Below, in pieces: positions 46,359-53,914 of a stretch of DNA of 64,000 bases. The first letter of the stretch is position 1, and every line of letters begins with the position of its first letter. Both the position numbers and the translations under genes were made by a program. Source of the DNA: Planctomycetales bacterium ZRK34 (GTDB lineage Bacteria; Planctomycetota; Phycisphaerae; Phycisphaerales; Zrk34). Under the pieces are notes generated by a model that saw nothing but the letters and a program-made list of their open reading frames with translations, did not search any database and was not told where the DNA came from. The stretch is taken from the NCBI GenBank assembly GCA_014873095.1, contig CP050848.1, positions 5,515,850-5,579,849 on the forward strand, written 5' to 3'.

Positions 46359-47243
46359 ATGAGATTCCGTCCCCGAATCATCCCGCTCGTGCTCGTGCTG
46401 TTGACGCTCACCGTCTGCGTCTACGCCGATCCCGACGCCGCCCCGCCCGGTGCGCCGATCAAACCCGCCGAGGCCGCGGAATTGCCGACGCTGTCCGGGG
46501 CGAGTTTCGATCAGCTTGTCAGCCAGTTGGGCCACGCCGACTTCGCCCGGCGCGAGCAGGCGACCACCGCGCTGATGATCCGCGAAGACATCACCGATGA
46601 GCAACTGGCCGCCGCTTTGAAAAAGACCGACTCGCCCGAAGCGCGCCAGCGACTGATCGCCGTGGCGATGCACTATTTCTATCGCCAGGTCCAGGCTGAA
46701 CCCGGCGCGCTGGCTCCCGACTTCCAAGATGAAGACGCGGCCCTGGGCGTGTCCTTTTCCCGTACCAATGGCGAAGCCCAGTCGATGGTCGTTCGCGCCC
46801 ATCAGCATCCCCTGCTCGAACACCCCGCCATGTTGATTTCGCGCGTGTATCCGGGCTTTCCCGCCTTCGCCTATCTCCAACCCGGCGACATGATCTTCGC
46901 CATCGACGGCAAGTTCTTCTCCGACGACCTCGGCCACGAAGAGTTTTCCGATCGCATCCGCCGTCACAAGGCCGGCGACCGCGTGACGATGGATCTTGTC
47001 CGAGGCGGGCGGTCGATTCGCCTGAATGTCCAACTCGCCCAGCGACGCCGACTCGACGATGTGTCCAAGCTGCTGGGCAACGGCACCGAGCCATCGCTGT
47101 ACATGCCGTGGCGATTGCACCTGCGTCAACTTCTGCAAAACGTCGACGAGCCGGCCCCGATCACGTTTGACCTTTCTACTGATTCCACCCCACCGCCTGT
47201 GCCTTCCGCCGCCGGCGCATCCGATCATGAGTCCCGTCCGTGA
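46359..47243 (+). CDS. Secreted PDZ-domain protein
   Basis: 294 residues. Signal peptide about 1-23 (IIPLVLVLLTLTVCVYAD). A helical part (about 45-110, FARREQATTALMIREDITDE) is followed by a PDZ domain (about 125-225) with ISRVYPGFPAFAYLQPGDMI and RHKAGDRVTMDLVRGGRSI. No protease domain is attached, so it is a scaffold or adaptor at the envelope. Its stop overlaps the next GTG (GTGA), coupling it to two membrane proteins. Confidence 0.75.
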   Translation: MRFRPRIIPLVLVLLTLTVCVYADPDAAPPGAPIKPAEAAELPTLSGASFDQLVSQLGHADFARREQATTALMIREDITDEQLAAALKKTDSPEARQRLIAVAMHYFYRQVQAEPGALAPDFQDEDAALGVSFSRTNGEAQSMVVRAHQHPLLEHPAMLISRVYPGFPAFAYLQPGDMIFAIDGKFFSDDLGHEEFSDRIRRHKAGDRVTMDLVRGGRSIRLNVQLAQRRRLDDVSKLLGNGTEPSLYMPWRLHLRQLLQNVDEPAPITFDLSTDSTPPPVPSAAGASDHESRP

Positions 47244-48145
47244 GTGATTCCTCCGCATCATTTCAACCGCCAAGCCCGCAGCAACTGCAGGCCCATCTGC
47301 AACGTTGCGCACCGCGTCGCACGGTGCAGCCGCGCCAGGTGCTGCTGGCCATCTGTGTGATCACGCTGGTGATCTGGATGCTCGGGTCTGCCCACCCGCT
47401 GCTGAGTCTCGTGCCGTGGGTGATGCTGATGGGGCTGCTGATCTATCTGAGCGTTCGCGCCCGCCGCCAGCAGGCGCTGATGCGCCAGGTGCGCGTGGTC
47501 AGCGAGTTGGCGATGACACGGCGCAGTCGTGATGCGCTCCGCGCCGCCTGGAAGTTGCTGCCGGACTTGTCCGGACTCCCGCAGGCCCACGGGCAGGTCG
47601 TCACGATTCTCGCCAGCGTGTTGGCCCAGCTTCGTGCACATGAATCTTCGCTGGTGGCCTGTGACTACCTGCTGCCGCACATTCCGCCGAATCATCCCGC
47701 GTCGTATATGGTCCGTGCTCAGCGGTTGCTCGATCTGCTGCACATCGACCGACTTGCCGATGCCGATGATGCGATCCGTGACCTGCGCAGCGCCGATCTT
47801 GATCCGCTATCGGGCGCGATGCTGCGCACCGCCGAGTTGTATCAGCAGATCATCACCCATCATGATGAAGACGCCGCCCTCGGCTCCGACGACGCCATCG
47901 CCGCCCTGCAGCCGCTGGGTATCGACGCTGGGTACGGCTACGCCTTGCTGGCGACCGCGTTCATCCGCCTGGACAACGCCCCCGACGCCGGCGCCTGGTG
48001 GCGACGCGCCACGCTGCTGCTGCCGTCCGCGTCGATCTTCGAGGCGCTGCCCGAGACACAGCCGCTGACTGCTCTGCCCGCCTCGCCGACGGTCGATCAG
48101 TTCCTCCGCCCTACTGAGTCGACCACGGAGGCGTCACATGGCTGA
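47240..48145 (+). CDS. Membrane protein with TPR-like helices
   Basis: 301 residues, GTG start inside the previous stop. Two membrane helices at about residues 33-75 (LLAICVITLVIWMLGSAHPL, then SLVPWVMLMGLLIYLSV) precede a cytoplasmic run of helix pairs of TPR type (AWKLLPDLSGLPQAHGQVVT, GYGYALLATAFIRLDNAPDA). It overlaps the next gene by 8 bp, and that gene has the same plan. No family name. Confidence 0.6.
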   Translation: MSDSSASFQPPSPQQLQAHLQRCAPRRTVQPRQVLLAICVITLVIWMLGSAHPLLSLVPWVMLMGLLIYLSVRARRQQALMRQVRVVSELAMTRRSRDALRAAWKLLPDLSGLPQAHGQVVTILASVLAQLRAHESSLVACDYLLPHIPPNHPASYMVRAQRLLDLLHIDRLADADDAIRDLRSADLDPLSGAMLRTAELYQQIITHHDEDAALGSDDAIAALQPLGIDAGYGYALLATAFIRLDNAPDAGAWWRRATLLLPSASIFEALPETQPLTALPASPTVDQFLRPTESTTEASHG

Positions 48146-48974
48146 ATCGATCCGCACACCGCGCTTTGACCTCGGCCGCTTCCGTCGGCAATTGGCCCTG
48201 ACGGACATCGCCCGCCGCTATCTGCTGGTGTTGTTTATCACCGGTTACTTCCTCACACTCATGCCCGGCCTGGCGGAATCCTCCCTGCCGAACCTGATCA
48301 TCATCGGGTCGATCTTCGGCTGGCTGGCCGGCATGTGGGTCTCGGCACGGACCGCTCATTATGTCCAGCGTCTGACGCAGATGACCGCCGCCGGCGCGTC
48401 CCTCGACGAAACCGAGTCCGTCCTTGGCGAGGCGCTGGGTCGTTTCACGCTGTACCGCACCGGCCGCATCCTCGCTTATCACCAGTTCGCCATCCTGCGC
48501 CATCGACAGGGCCGCTTCGATGAATCCTCGGCGATCTGCTCGGCCCTGCTGGCGGAATCCGACGCGGGTCTGGCCCAGTCGCTGCGCACGACCTTGTGGA
48601 TCATGTATGCCGAGGATCGCTTACAGCTTCGTGATCTGACCGGCGTGCACTGGGCGATCTCGCAGCTTTACACCTGCCAGCTTTCGCTGGTGGAAACGCT
48701 CCAGCTTCAGTTGCTGCAGGTCCGCTACGAATCCGCCTGTGGTTATGACGATCGGCTGCTGTGGAATCTGCCCAGGCGTGTGGAGTTGATCGAGCTGATG
48801 CCGCACGGGGCCGCGGCCTTGTGTCATCACCTGCTGGCAGATGCCGCCGCCCGCATGGGGCACAACCCGCTAGCCGACTGGCTTCGCCGCCGCGCCGAAC
48901 TGCTGGGCATGCCTGAGACTGCCGAGGCCCCCGTCACCACCGAAATTACCGATCCGCTGGCCAACCCCGCCTGA
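48138..48974 (+). CDS. Membrane protein with TPR-like helices, second
   Basis: 278 residues, ATG at 48138. Two membrane segments at about 28-68 (LLVLFITGYFLTLMPGLAE and LIIIGSIFGWLAGMWVSA) and a helical domain (YRTGRILAYHQFAILRHRQG, then LAQSLRTTLWIMYAEDRLQL). Same architecture as the gene before it, perhaps an old duplication. The PDZ protein and the two membrane proteins form one coupled unit whose function is unknown. Confidence 0.6.
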   Translation: MAESIRTPRFDLGRFRRQLALTDIARRYLLVLFITGYFLTLMPGLAESSLPNLIIIGSIFGWLAGMWVSARTAHYVQRLTQMTAAGASLDETESVLGEALGRFTLYRTGRILAYHQFAILRHRQGRFDESSAICSALLAESDAGLAQSLRTTLWIMYAEDRLQLRDLTGVHWAISQLYTCQLSLVETLQLQLLQVRYESACGYDDRLLWNLPRRVELIELMPHGAAALCHHLLADAAARMGHNPLADWLRRRAELLGMPETAEAPVTTEITDPLANPA

Positions 48975-49049
48975 AGTTTTGCGATTCCGCGCCCGGGCCG
49001 TTAACCTATGCGGCTCGCCGCCCCTGAATCATCACGACGAGCCCGCCTC

Positions 49050-50360
49050 ATGCCGCAGCTTCTGCCCATCCGTGCCCTACGTTACGCCACCGACACCGGT
49101 GATATTTCGCCGCGCATCGCCCCGCCATACGACGTGCTGGACGAAGGGCCCAAACAGCAGTTGCTGTCGCGCGATCCGCATAACGTCGTCGCCATCGATC
49201 TGCCGGTCACGCCCCCGAAGACGGTCGGCCCCGACGAGGCCTATGACGCTGCCGGCGAGCTGTTCCGCAAGTGGATTCGTCAGGGCGTGCTCGTGCAGGA
49301 ATCCGCCCCGGCGGTCTACGCCTACGAGCAGGTGTATCGGGCCGGCGGCCAGCAGTATGCCCGCCGCGGTCTGTTCACCGCCGTCGGCGTCGAGCCGTTC
49401 AATCAGCCCGGCGGCATCTTCCGCCATGAGATGACCATCCGCAGCGGCACCGACGACCGCCTCAAGCTCATGAACGCCACCGCCGCGCAGCTCTCGCCGG
49501 TGTTCAGCGTGTTCGACGATGGGTCGCAGAAGGTCACGAATCTGCTTGCGCCGCACTTTGAACGCAATCCCGATGTGATCGGCCGCACCGATCATGATCA
49601 CGTCGAGCACCGACTCTGGGTCATCACCGACAACGCCGTCATCGAGAAACTTCAGACCGCCATGCGCGACACCGAGGTCTTCATCGCCGACGGTCATCAC
49701 CGCTACACCACCGCCCTGAACTATCACCAGGCTCATGCGGATCACCCCGAGTCGGCCGGCTGCCTGATGGTGCTCGTGCCGATACAGGACCCCGGCCTGA
49801 TCGTCCTGCCGACGCACCGCGTGCTGCGCAATCTCGGTGGTTTCAACATGACCGATCTGATCGATGCGGTCCGCGCCGACGGTCGATTCAAAATCGAAAA
49901 GACTGCCCACGGCGCCGATGGCACACCGCACATGGTCGAAGAGTTGCCGCGCTACGGGCATCACGCCGTCGGCCTGTATGACCCGGCGACGGGGCGCACC
50001 TGGGCGGTGTCGGCTCACGATGAAGACCCGCTGGTCGATGACTTACCGGACAAGCCCGCGGTGTGGCGCACGCTCGACGTAGCGGTCTTCCATGAACTGC
50101 TGGTCGACCGGATCATCCGCCCGCGCTTCGGCGGGTCGACGATCACGTATTCATACCCGCATGAATTGACGGAACTGATCCGCCAGTGTCACGATCAGCC
50201 CGATCGCCTGGGTGTGATCATGCAGCCGACGCCGCTGAAAAGCGTCTGTGATGTCGCCCGCGCCAATGAGGTCATGCCGCCCAAGAGTACGTTCTTCTTC
50301 CCCAAGCTCGCCACCGGCCTGGTGATCAATCCCCTGGCCCAATCCCCAACCAAGCCATGA
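49050..50360 (+). CDS. DUF1015 family protein
   Basis: 436 residues from the ATG at 49050. DUF1015 hallmarks: LPIRALRYATDTGDISPRIA PPYDV at the start, YAYEQVYRAGGQQYARRGLF, the central FIADGHHRYTTALNYH and GLIVLPTHRVLRNLGG, and MPPKSTFFFPKLATGLVINP at the end. Members are widespread; some are linked to serine kinase activity, but no role can be assigned here. Its stop overlaps the start of the next gene as ATGA. Confidence 0.85.
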   Translation: MPQLLPIRALRYATDTGDISPRIAPPYDVLDEGPKQQLLSRDPHNVVAIDLPVTPPKTVGPDEAYDAAGELFRKWIRQGVLVQESAPAVYAYEQVYRAGGQQYARRGLFTAVGVEPFNQPGGIFRHEMTIRSGTDDRLKLMNATAAQLSPVFSVFDDGSQKVTNLLAPHFERNPDVIGRTDHDHVEHRLWVITDNAVIEKLQTAMRDTEVFIADGHHRYTTALNYHQAHADHPESAGCLMVLVPIQDPGLIVLPTHRVLRNLGGFNMTDLIDAVRADGRFKIEKTAHGADGTPHMVEELPRYGHHAVGLYDPATGRTWAVSAHDEDPLVDDLPDKPAVWRTLDVAVFHELLVDRIIRPRFGGSTITYSYPHELTELIRQCHDQPDRLGVIMQPTPLKSVCDVARANEVMPPKSTFFFPKLATGLVINPLAQSPTKP

Positions 50361-51757
50361 ATCCCGACCAAGCCCCCGACCTGCTGAAACTCTCCGCGAA
50401 GCTTGACCGCTTCTTCACCCTCGCTGCCGGCAAGATCGCCGATCTGGACCGCACGTGGGATGCTTCCCGCGGCACGCCGGTCTTCACCGTCGAAGGCAAG
50501 TACACCACCCGCGGGTGGACCGAGTGGACGCAGGGGTTTCAGTACGGCTGCGCGATCCTGCAGTACGACGCGACCGACGAGGATGAGTTTCTCGAACTCG
50601 GCCGCAAGCGCACCGTCCAGCGCATGGCCCCGCATGTCTCACACATCGGCGTGCACGATCACGGGTTCAACAACGTCAGCACGTACGGCAATCTGCGCCG
50701 CCTCATCCTCGAAGGTCGCATCGACGCCGGTGAGTGGCAGATGCGGTTTTACGAGATGGCGCTCAAGGCCAGTGGGGCTGTGCAGGCCTCGCGATGGACG
50801 GATCTGACCGGCGGGGCCGGCGGCGGTTTCGTTCACTCATTCAACGGACCGCACTCGCTTTTTTCCGACACGATCCGCTCGATGCGCAGCCTCGTCGTCG
50901 CCCACGAACTCGGGCACGTGCTCATGGGCGAGAATGATCAGCCGATCAACCTGCTGGCTCGCGCCGTGCAACACGCGATCACCACCGCGAAGTTCAACGT
51001 CTATTACGGTGAAGGCCGCGACGCCTACGATCCCCCCGCCGAATCCGGCCGCGTCGTACACGAATCGATCTTCAACACCCACGATGGCAACTACCGCTGC
51101 CCCTCCACGCAGCAGGGCTACTCGCCATTTTCCACCTGGACGCGCGGCCTGGCCTGGATCCTCTGCGGCTTTGCCGAGCAACTGGAATACCTCGAAGCCT
51201 GCAAACCCGACCTGTCCGCCCTCACGCCGACGCTAAGCGTCAGCGAAGCGTCTGGTCTCGACGACGTGAAATCGATCTACCGTCGTGCCGCGGTCGCCAC
51301 CGCCGAGTGGTACCTGACGCACAGCTTCACCGACGGCATGGTCTACTGGGACGCCGGCGCCCCCGGCATCCCCTCGAATGTTGACTACGCAGGCAGCGCC
51401 TCGGATCCCTACAACGATCACGAGCCGATCGACTCATCCGCCGCCGCCATCGCCGCCCAGGGTTTCTGGCGACTCGGCCAACTGTTGAATAACGACACCT
51501 ACCGCCGCGCCGCCCTGCTCATCGCCGATACGCTCTTCAGCGAGCCCTACCTTTCGACCGACCCTGCACACCAGGGTCTGATCCTGCACAGCATCTACCA
51601 TCAGCCGCGAGGTTGGGACCACATCCCCGCGGATCAGAAGGTGCCGTGCGGCGAGTCCAGCCAGTGGGGCGACTACCACGCGATGGAACTCGCCGTGCTG
51701 CTCCACCGCGTAGCGAATAATCAGCCGGGAATGACTTTTTTTGATCGCCCCGCCTGA
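50357..51757 (+). CDS. GH88-like unsaturated uronyl hydrolase
   Basis: 466 residues, ATG overlapping the DUF1015 stop. An (alpha/alpha)6 barrel is suggested by repeated helices. GKYTTRGWTEWTQGFQYGCA, IGVHDHGFNNVSTYGNLRRL, YSPFSTWTRGLAWILCGFAE and EPIDSSAAAIAAQGFWRLGQ correspond to conserved blocks of GH88 enzymes, which open unsaturated uronic-acid disaccharides made by polysaccharide lyases. No signal peptide, so it would act in the cytoplasm. Substrate is inferred only. Confidence 0.72.
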   Translation: MNPDQAPDLLKLSAKLDRFFTLAAGKIADLDRTWDASRGTPVFTVEGKYTTRGWTEWTQGFQYGCAILQYDATDEDEFLELGRKRTVQRMAPHVSHIGVHDHGFNNVSTYGNLRRLILEGRIDAGEWQMRFYEMALKASGAVQASRWTDLTGGAGGGFVHSFNGPHSLFSDTIRSMRSLVVAHELGHVLMGENDQPINLLARAVQHAITTAKFNVYYGEGRDAYDPPAESGRVVHESIFNTHDGNYRCPSTQQGYSPFSTWTRGLAWILCGFAEQLEYLEACKPDLSALTPTLSVSEASGLDDVKSIYRRAAVATAEWYLTHSFTDGMVYWDAGAPGIPSNVDYAGSASDPYNDHEPIDSSAAAIAAQGFWRLGQLLNNDTYRRAALLIADTLFSEPYLSTDPAHQGLILHSIYHQPRGWDHIPADQKVPCGESSQWGDYHAMELAVLLHRVANNQPGMTFFDRPA

Positions 51758-51758
51758 T

Positions 51759-51786
51759 TTGAAATCGACGCGAAACATGCAATAAT
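51759..51786 (+). promoter_or_regulatory. Promoter of tRNA-Met
   Basis: TTGAAA (51759-51764), 16 bp, AATAAT (51781-51786), eleven bases before the tRNA 5' end. Confidence 0.55.
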
Positions 51787-51796
51787 GTTTCTCCTT

Positions 51797-51870
51797 GCCG
51801 ACGTAGCTCAGTTGGTTAGAGCGAGGGATTCATAAGCCCTAGGTCGGTGGTTCGAGTCCACCCGTCGGCA
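51797..51870 (+). tRNA. tRNA-Met (CAT), elongator type
   Basis: 74 nt. Acceptor GCCGACG pairs fully with CGTCGGC; D-arm GCTC/GAGC; anticodon loop TTCATAA with anticodon CAT; T-arm GGTGG-TTCGAGT-CCACC. The paired 1-72 bases rule out the initiator tRNA. It could be tRNA-Ile2 if modified at C34. CCA not encoded. Confidence 0.93.
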
Positions 51871-51876
51871 TTGGCC

Positions 51877-51914
51877 AACGCCCCGGTCTTCATCCGAAGA
51901 TCGGGGCGTTTTCT
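51877..51914 (+). terminator. Terminator of tRNA-Met
   Basis: AACGCCCCGGTCTT, loop CATCCG, AAGATCGGGGCGTT, then TTC. One mismatch in the 14-bp stem. Confidence 0.8.
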
Positions 51915-52201
51915 TTGATTTTACCGGGGTTTCTTCAGCATCATCGAACGCGCCGCCTGCCTCGTCGTCGGTGTTGTTGTCCATCGCGGGCGTCGCCGGT
52001 CAACTGCAGCCGGTGGTTAGGCCATCCCTCGCATTTCGTCGAAGTCCTGTCGGGCCTCTTGCCAATGTTCCCAAGCCCAATCAGGATCGATATCAGGATG
52101 ACGCCCCTCTGAAACCCGGTCCGGTCGGCGTGGGCGATACTCGCAAATCGTCACGTGAAATGTTATAACAGCTGCCGGGTGATTACACGGGAGTCGGTGA
52201 C
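51915..52201. other. Intergenic region before the Rab-like GTPase
   Basis: 287 bp. Short frames in all phases, none convincing. Should hold the promoter of the GTPase gene; no clear boxes seen. Confidence 0.4.
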
Positions 52202-52699
52202 TTGATCCAGAAGCGAATCAGCATGCTCGGGGCTTATGCTGTCGGCAAGACCAGTCTTGTCCGGCAGTTTGTCAGTTCGATGTTTGACGAGAAGTATCAC
52301 GCCACGATCGGCGTCAAAATCGACAAGAAGATCGTGTCCGTACGGGACAACGAGGTCCAGTTGATGCTCTGGGACATCGCCGGGGCTGAGGATCATTTCA
52401 CCATCCCCGACTCTTACATGCGCGGCACGGCCGGGTGCCTGCTGGTCATTGATGGAACACGCATCGAAACGCTCGACCGGGCGCTGGATCTGATCAAACA
52501 ACTCAACGGCAGCGTCGGCACCATCCCGCGCGTGATTGTGCTCAACAAGTGCGACCTGATCGACGAATGGCAGGTCGACGATGAGCAACTGGCCCGGCTC
52601 GCCCCGCTGGGGTGTCACATCATCCGCAGCAGCGCAAAGACCGGCGAGGGTGTTGAGGAAGCTTTTCAGGTGCTGGCCGAGCAGATCGTTCCCGAGTAA
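52202..52699 (+). CDS. Rab/Ras-like small GTPase
   Basis: 165 residues, TTG start at 52202 with GGGAG ahead. G1 GAYAVGKTSL, G2 Thr in ATIGVKIDKK, G3 WDIAGAED, G4 NKCD, G5 SSAKTG: a single complete Ras-type domain with no lipid-attachment site. In G3 the catalytic Gln of DTAGQE is Ala, so intrinsic GTP hydrolysis should be slow or need a partner. Its stop faces the stop of a metallo-hydrolase gene 18 bp away. Similar prokaryotic GTPases work in polarity or signalling together with roadblock, OmpA-like or coiled-coil partners. Confidence 0.85.
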   Translation: MIQKRISMLGAYAVGKTSLVRQFVSSMFDEKYHATIGVKIDKKIVSVRDNEVQLMLWDIAGAEDHFTIPDSYMRGTAGCLLVIDGTRIETLDRALDLIKQLNGSVGTIPRVIVLNKCDLIDEWQVDDEQLARLAPLGCHIIRSSAKTGEGVEEAFQVLAEQIVPE

Positions 52700-52717
52700 T
52701 TCCGCGCAGCCTGCCCG

Positions 52718-53896
52718 TCACAGATCGATCACGGTTTCGGCACGGGCGAGCTGCACCTTGTACGCATTCATGGAGGAGTTGCGGGCCAGGGATTCGTCGA
52801 TCCAGTTGCGCTCTTCCCAGCTGCGATTCGGGTCGTGATGCCCGATCAGGGTCTGCTTGATGTTGCATCCCTCGGCCATCTCGACCACGTCTTCGATGCA
52901 GCTATGCCCCCAACCCCGGCGCGGCACGGGCATCGACTCGCTGATGCCCTGCACGCCGTCGTACTCAGCCCGAAAGTATTGACCGTCACGATACATCACG
53001 TCGGCGTTGGTTGCGTGATCGATCAGGCGGCGCTCGGCGTCGAAGCTCTGAATCTGATCGGGGTGGTCCGTGTCATCACCACGTCGCAATTCGTGGTCGG
53101 TGCAGAAGACGAAGACCTTGCCGCCGCGTTCGATGCGGTAGGCCAGACACGGCGCCGGATGAAACACGAAGAATGGTTGAATAGTCGTCTGGTTGATGCG
53201 GATCGGCTGGTTGACATCGTGCAGCGCGAGGCCGTCGGAATCGGGTGTTTCGGTAGCGGGTTCGTAGATTCGGGTGGCGCTGAACGTGGCGGGCATCAGG
53301 GCGTAGAAAAGCGGGGTCTGCACGCCGCGCATTTCCTCAGCGACTTCGTGCGTGAAGATGCCGAGGTTGATGTCCAGCGCGTTGAGGAACTGACGATTGC
53401 CGTAGATTTGCAGGGTATTTCGCGGATCAAAGCAGACGGCGGCCTGGTCGAAGCCCTCGGTGTGATCGAGGTGGGAGTGACTACCGAACACGTGCAACAC
53501 GCGCTGCGGTCGATCGCCCCACTTGACCTGCAGATCGCGGGCGCAATTGCGAAATCCACTGCCACAGTCCAGCACGATGTCGTCGCCGTCGGCGGTTTCA
53601 ATCCGTACGCAGGTGGTCCATCCACCGTAGACTCGTGACTCTTCGGCAGCAAATCGATCCCGGTAGGCCATGACCAATCGATCGCTGCGCTGCCCGCCGA
53701 GCAGGTCTTCGAGGCTGCAGGCGAGGCGGCCGTCGGCGTCGGCATGACTTGCCAGATCGTCCAGCACCTGTTGCAACAGGTGGAATTCATTCATCCGCTG
53801 AAAGGCCTGCCGTTCCTGTTTGGCCGGGAAGGTCGACCCGCTGCCCTGGACACCGTAGAAGTGAATGCGGAGATTGTCGATCGGTGAGTCGGTCAT
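52718..53896 (-). CDS. Metallo-beta-lactamase-fold hydrolase
   Basis: 392 residues. The metal-binding motif GSHSHLDHTEGF (HxHxDH) follows DDIVLDCGSGFRNCARDL. Further ligands are probably in FVFCTDHELRRGDDT and TLIGHHDPNRSWEERN. The start HFYGVQGSGSTFPAK is characteristic of large cyclic-nucleotide phosphodiesterase- or RNase Z-like members of the fold. It is the third gene of an operon after the coiled-coil and OmpA genes (18-bp gap). A signalling phosphodiesterase role is possible but unproven. Confidence 0.8.
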   Translation of the reverse strand: MTDSPIDNLRIHFYGVQGSGSTFPAKQERQAFQRMNEFHLLQQVLDDLASHADADGRLACSLEDLLGGQRSDRLVMAYRDRFAAEESRVYGGWTTCVRIETADGDDIVLDCGSGFRNCARDLQVKWGDRPQRVLHVFGSHSHLDHTEGFDQAAVCFDPRNTLQIYGNRQFLNALDINLGIFTHEVAEEMRGVQTPLFYALMPATFSATRIYEPATETPDSDGLALHDVNQPIRINQTTIQPFFVFHPAPCLAYRIERGGKVFVFCTDHELRRGDDTDHPDQIQSFDAERRLIDHATNADVMYRDGQYFRAEYDGVQGISESMPVPRRGWGHSCIEDVVEMAEGCNIKQTLIGHHDPNRSWEERNWIDESLARNSSMNAYKVQLARAETVIDL

Positions 53897-53914
53897 GTCT
53901 GGCCCCGGAGTATT

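Noticed and set aside
44897..46411. 504-codon antisense frame over yicC and the kinase-fold gene
   Set aside because: Spans two good sense genes and has no recognisable fold.
46140..47312. 390-codon antisense frame over the PDZ gene
   Set aside because: Sense gene has a signal peptide and PDZ domain and is coupled to its neighbours; the antisense has none.
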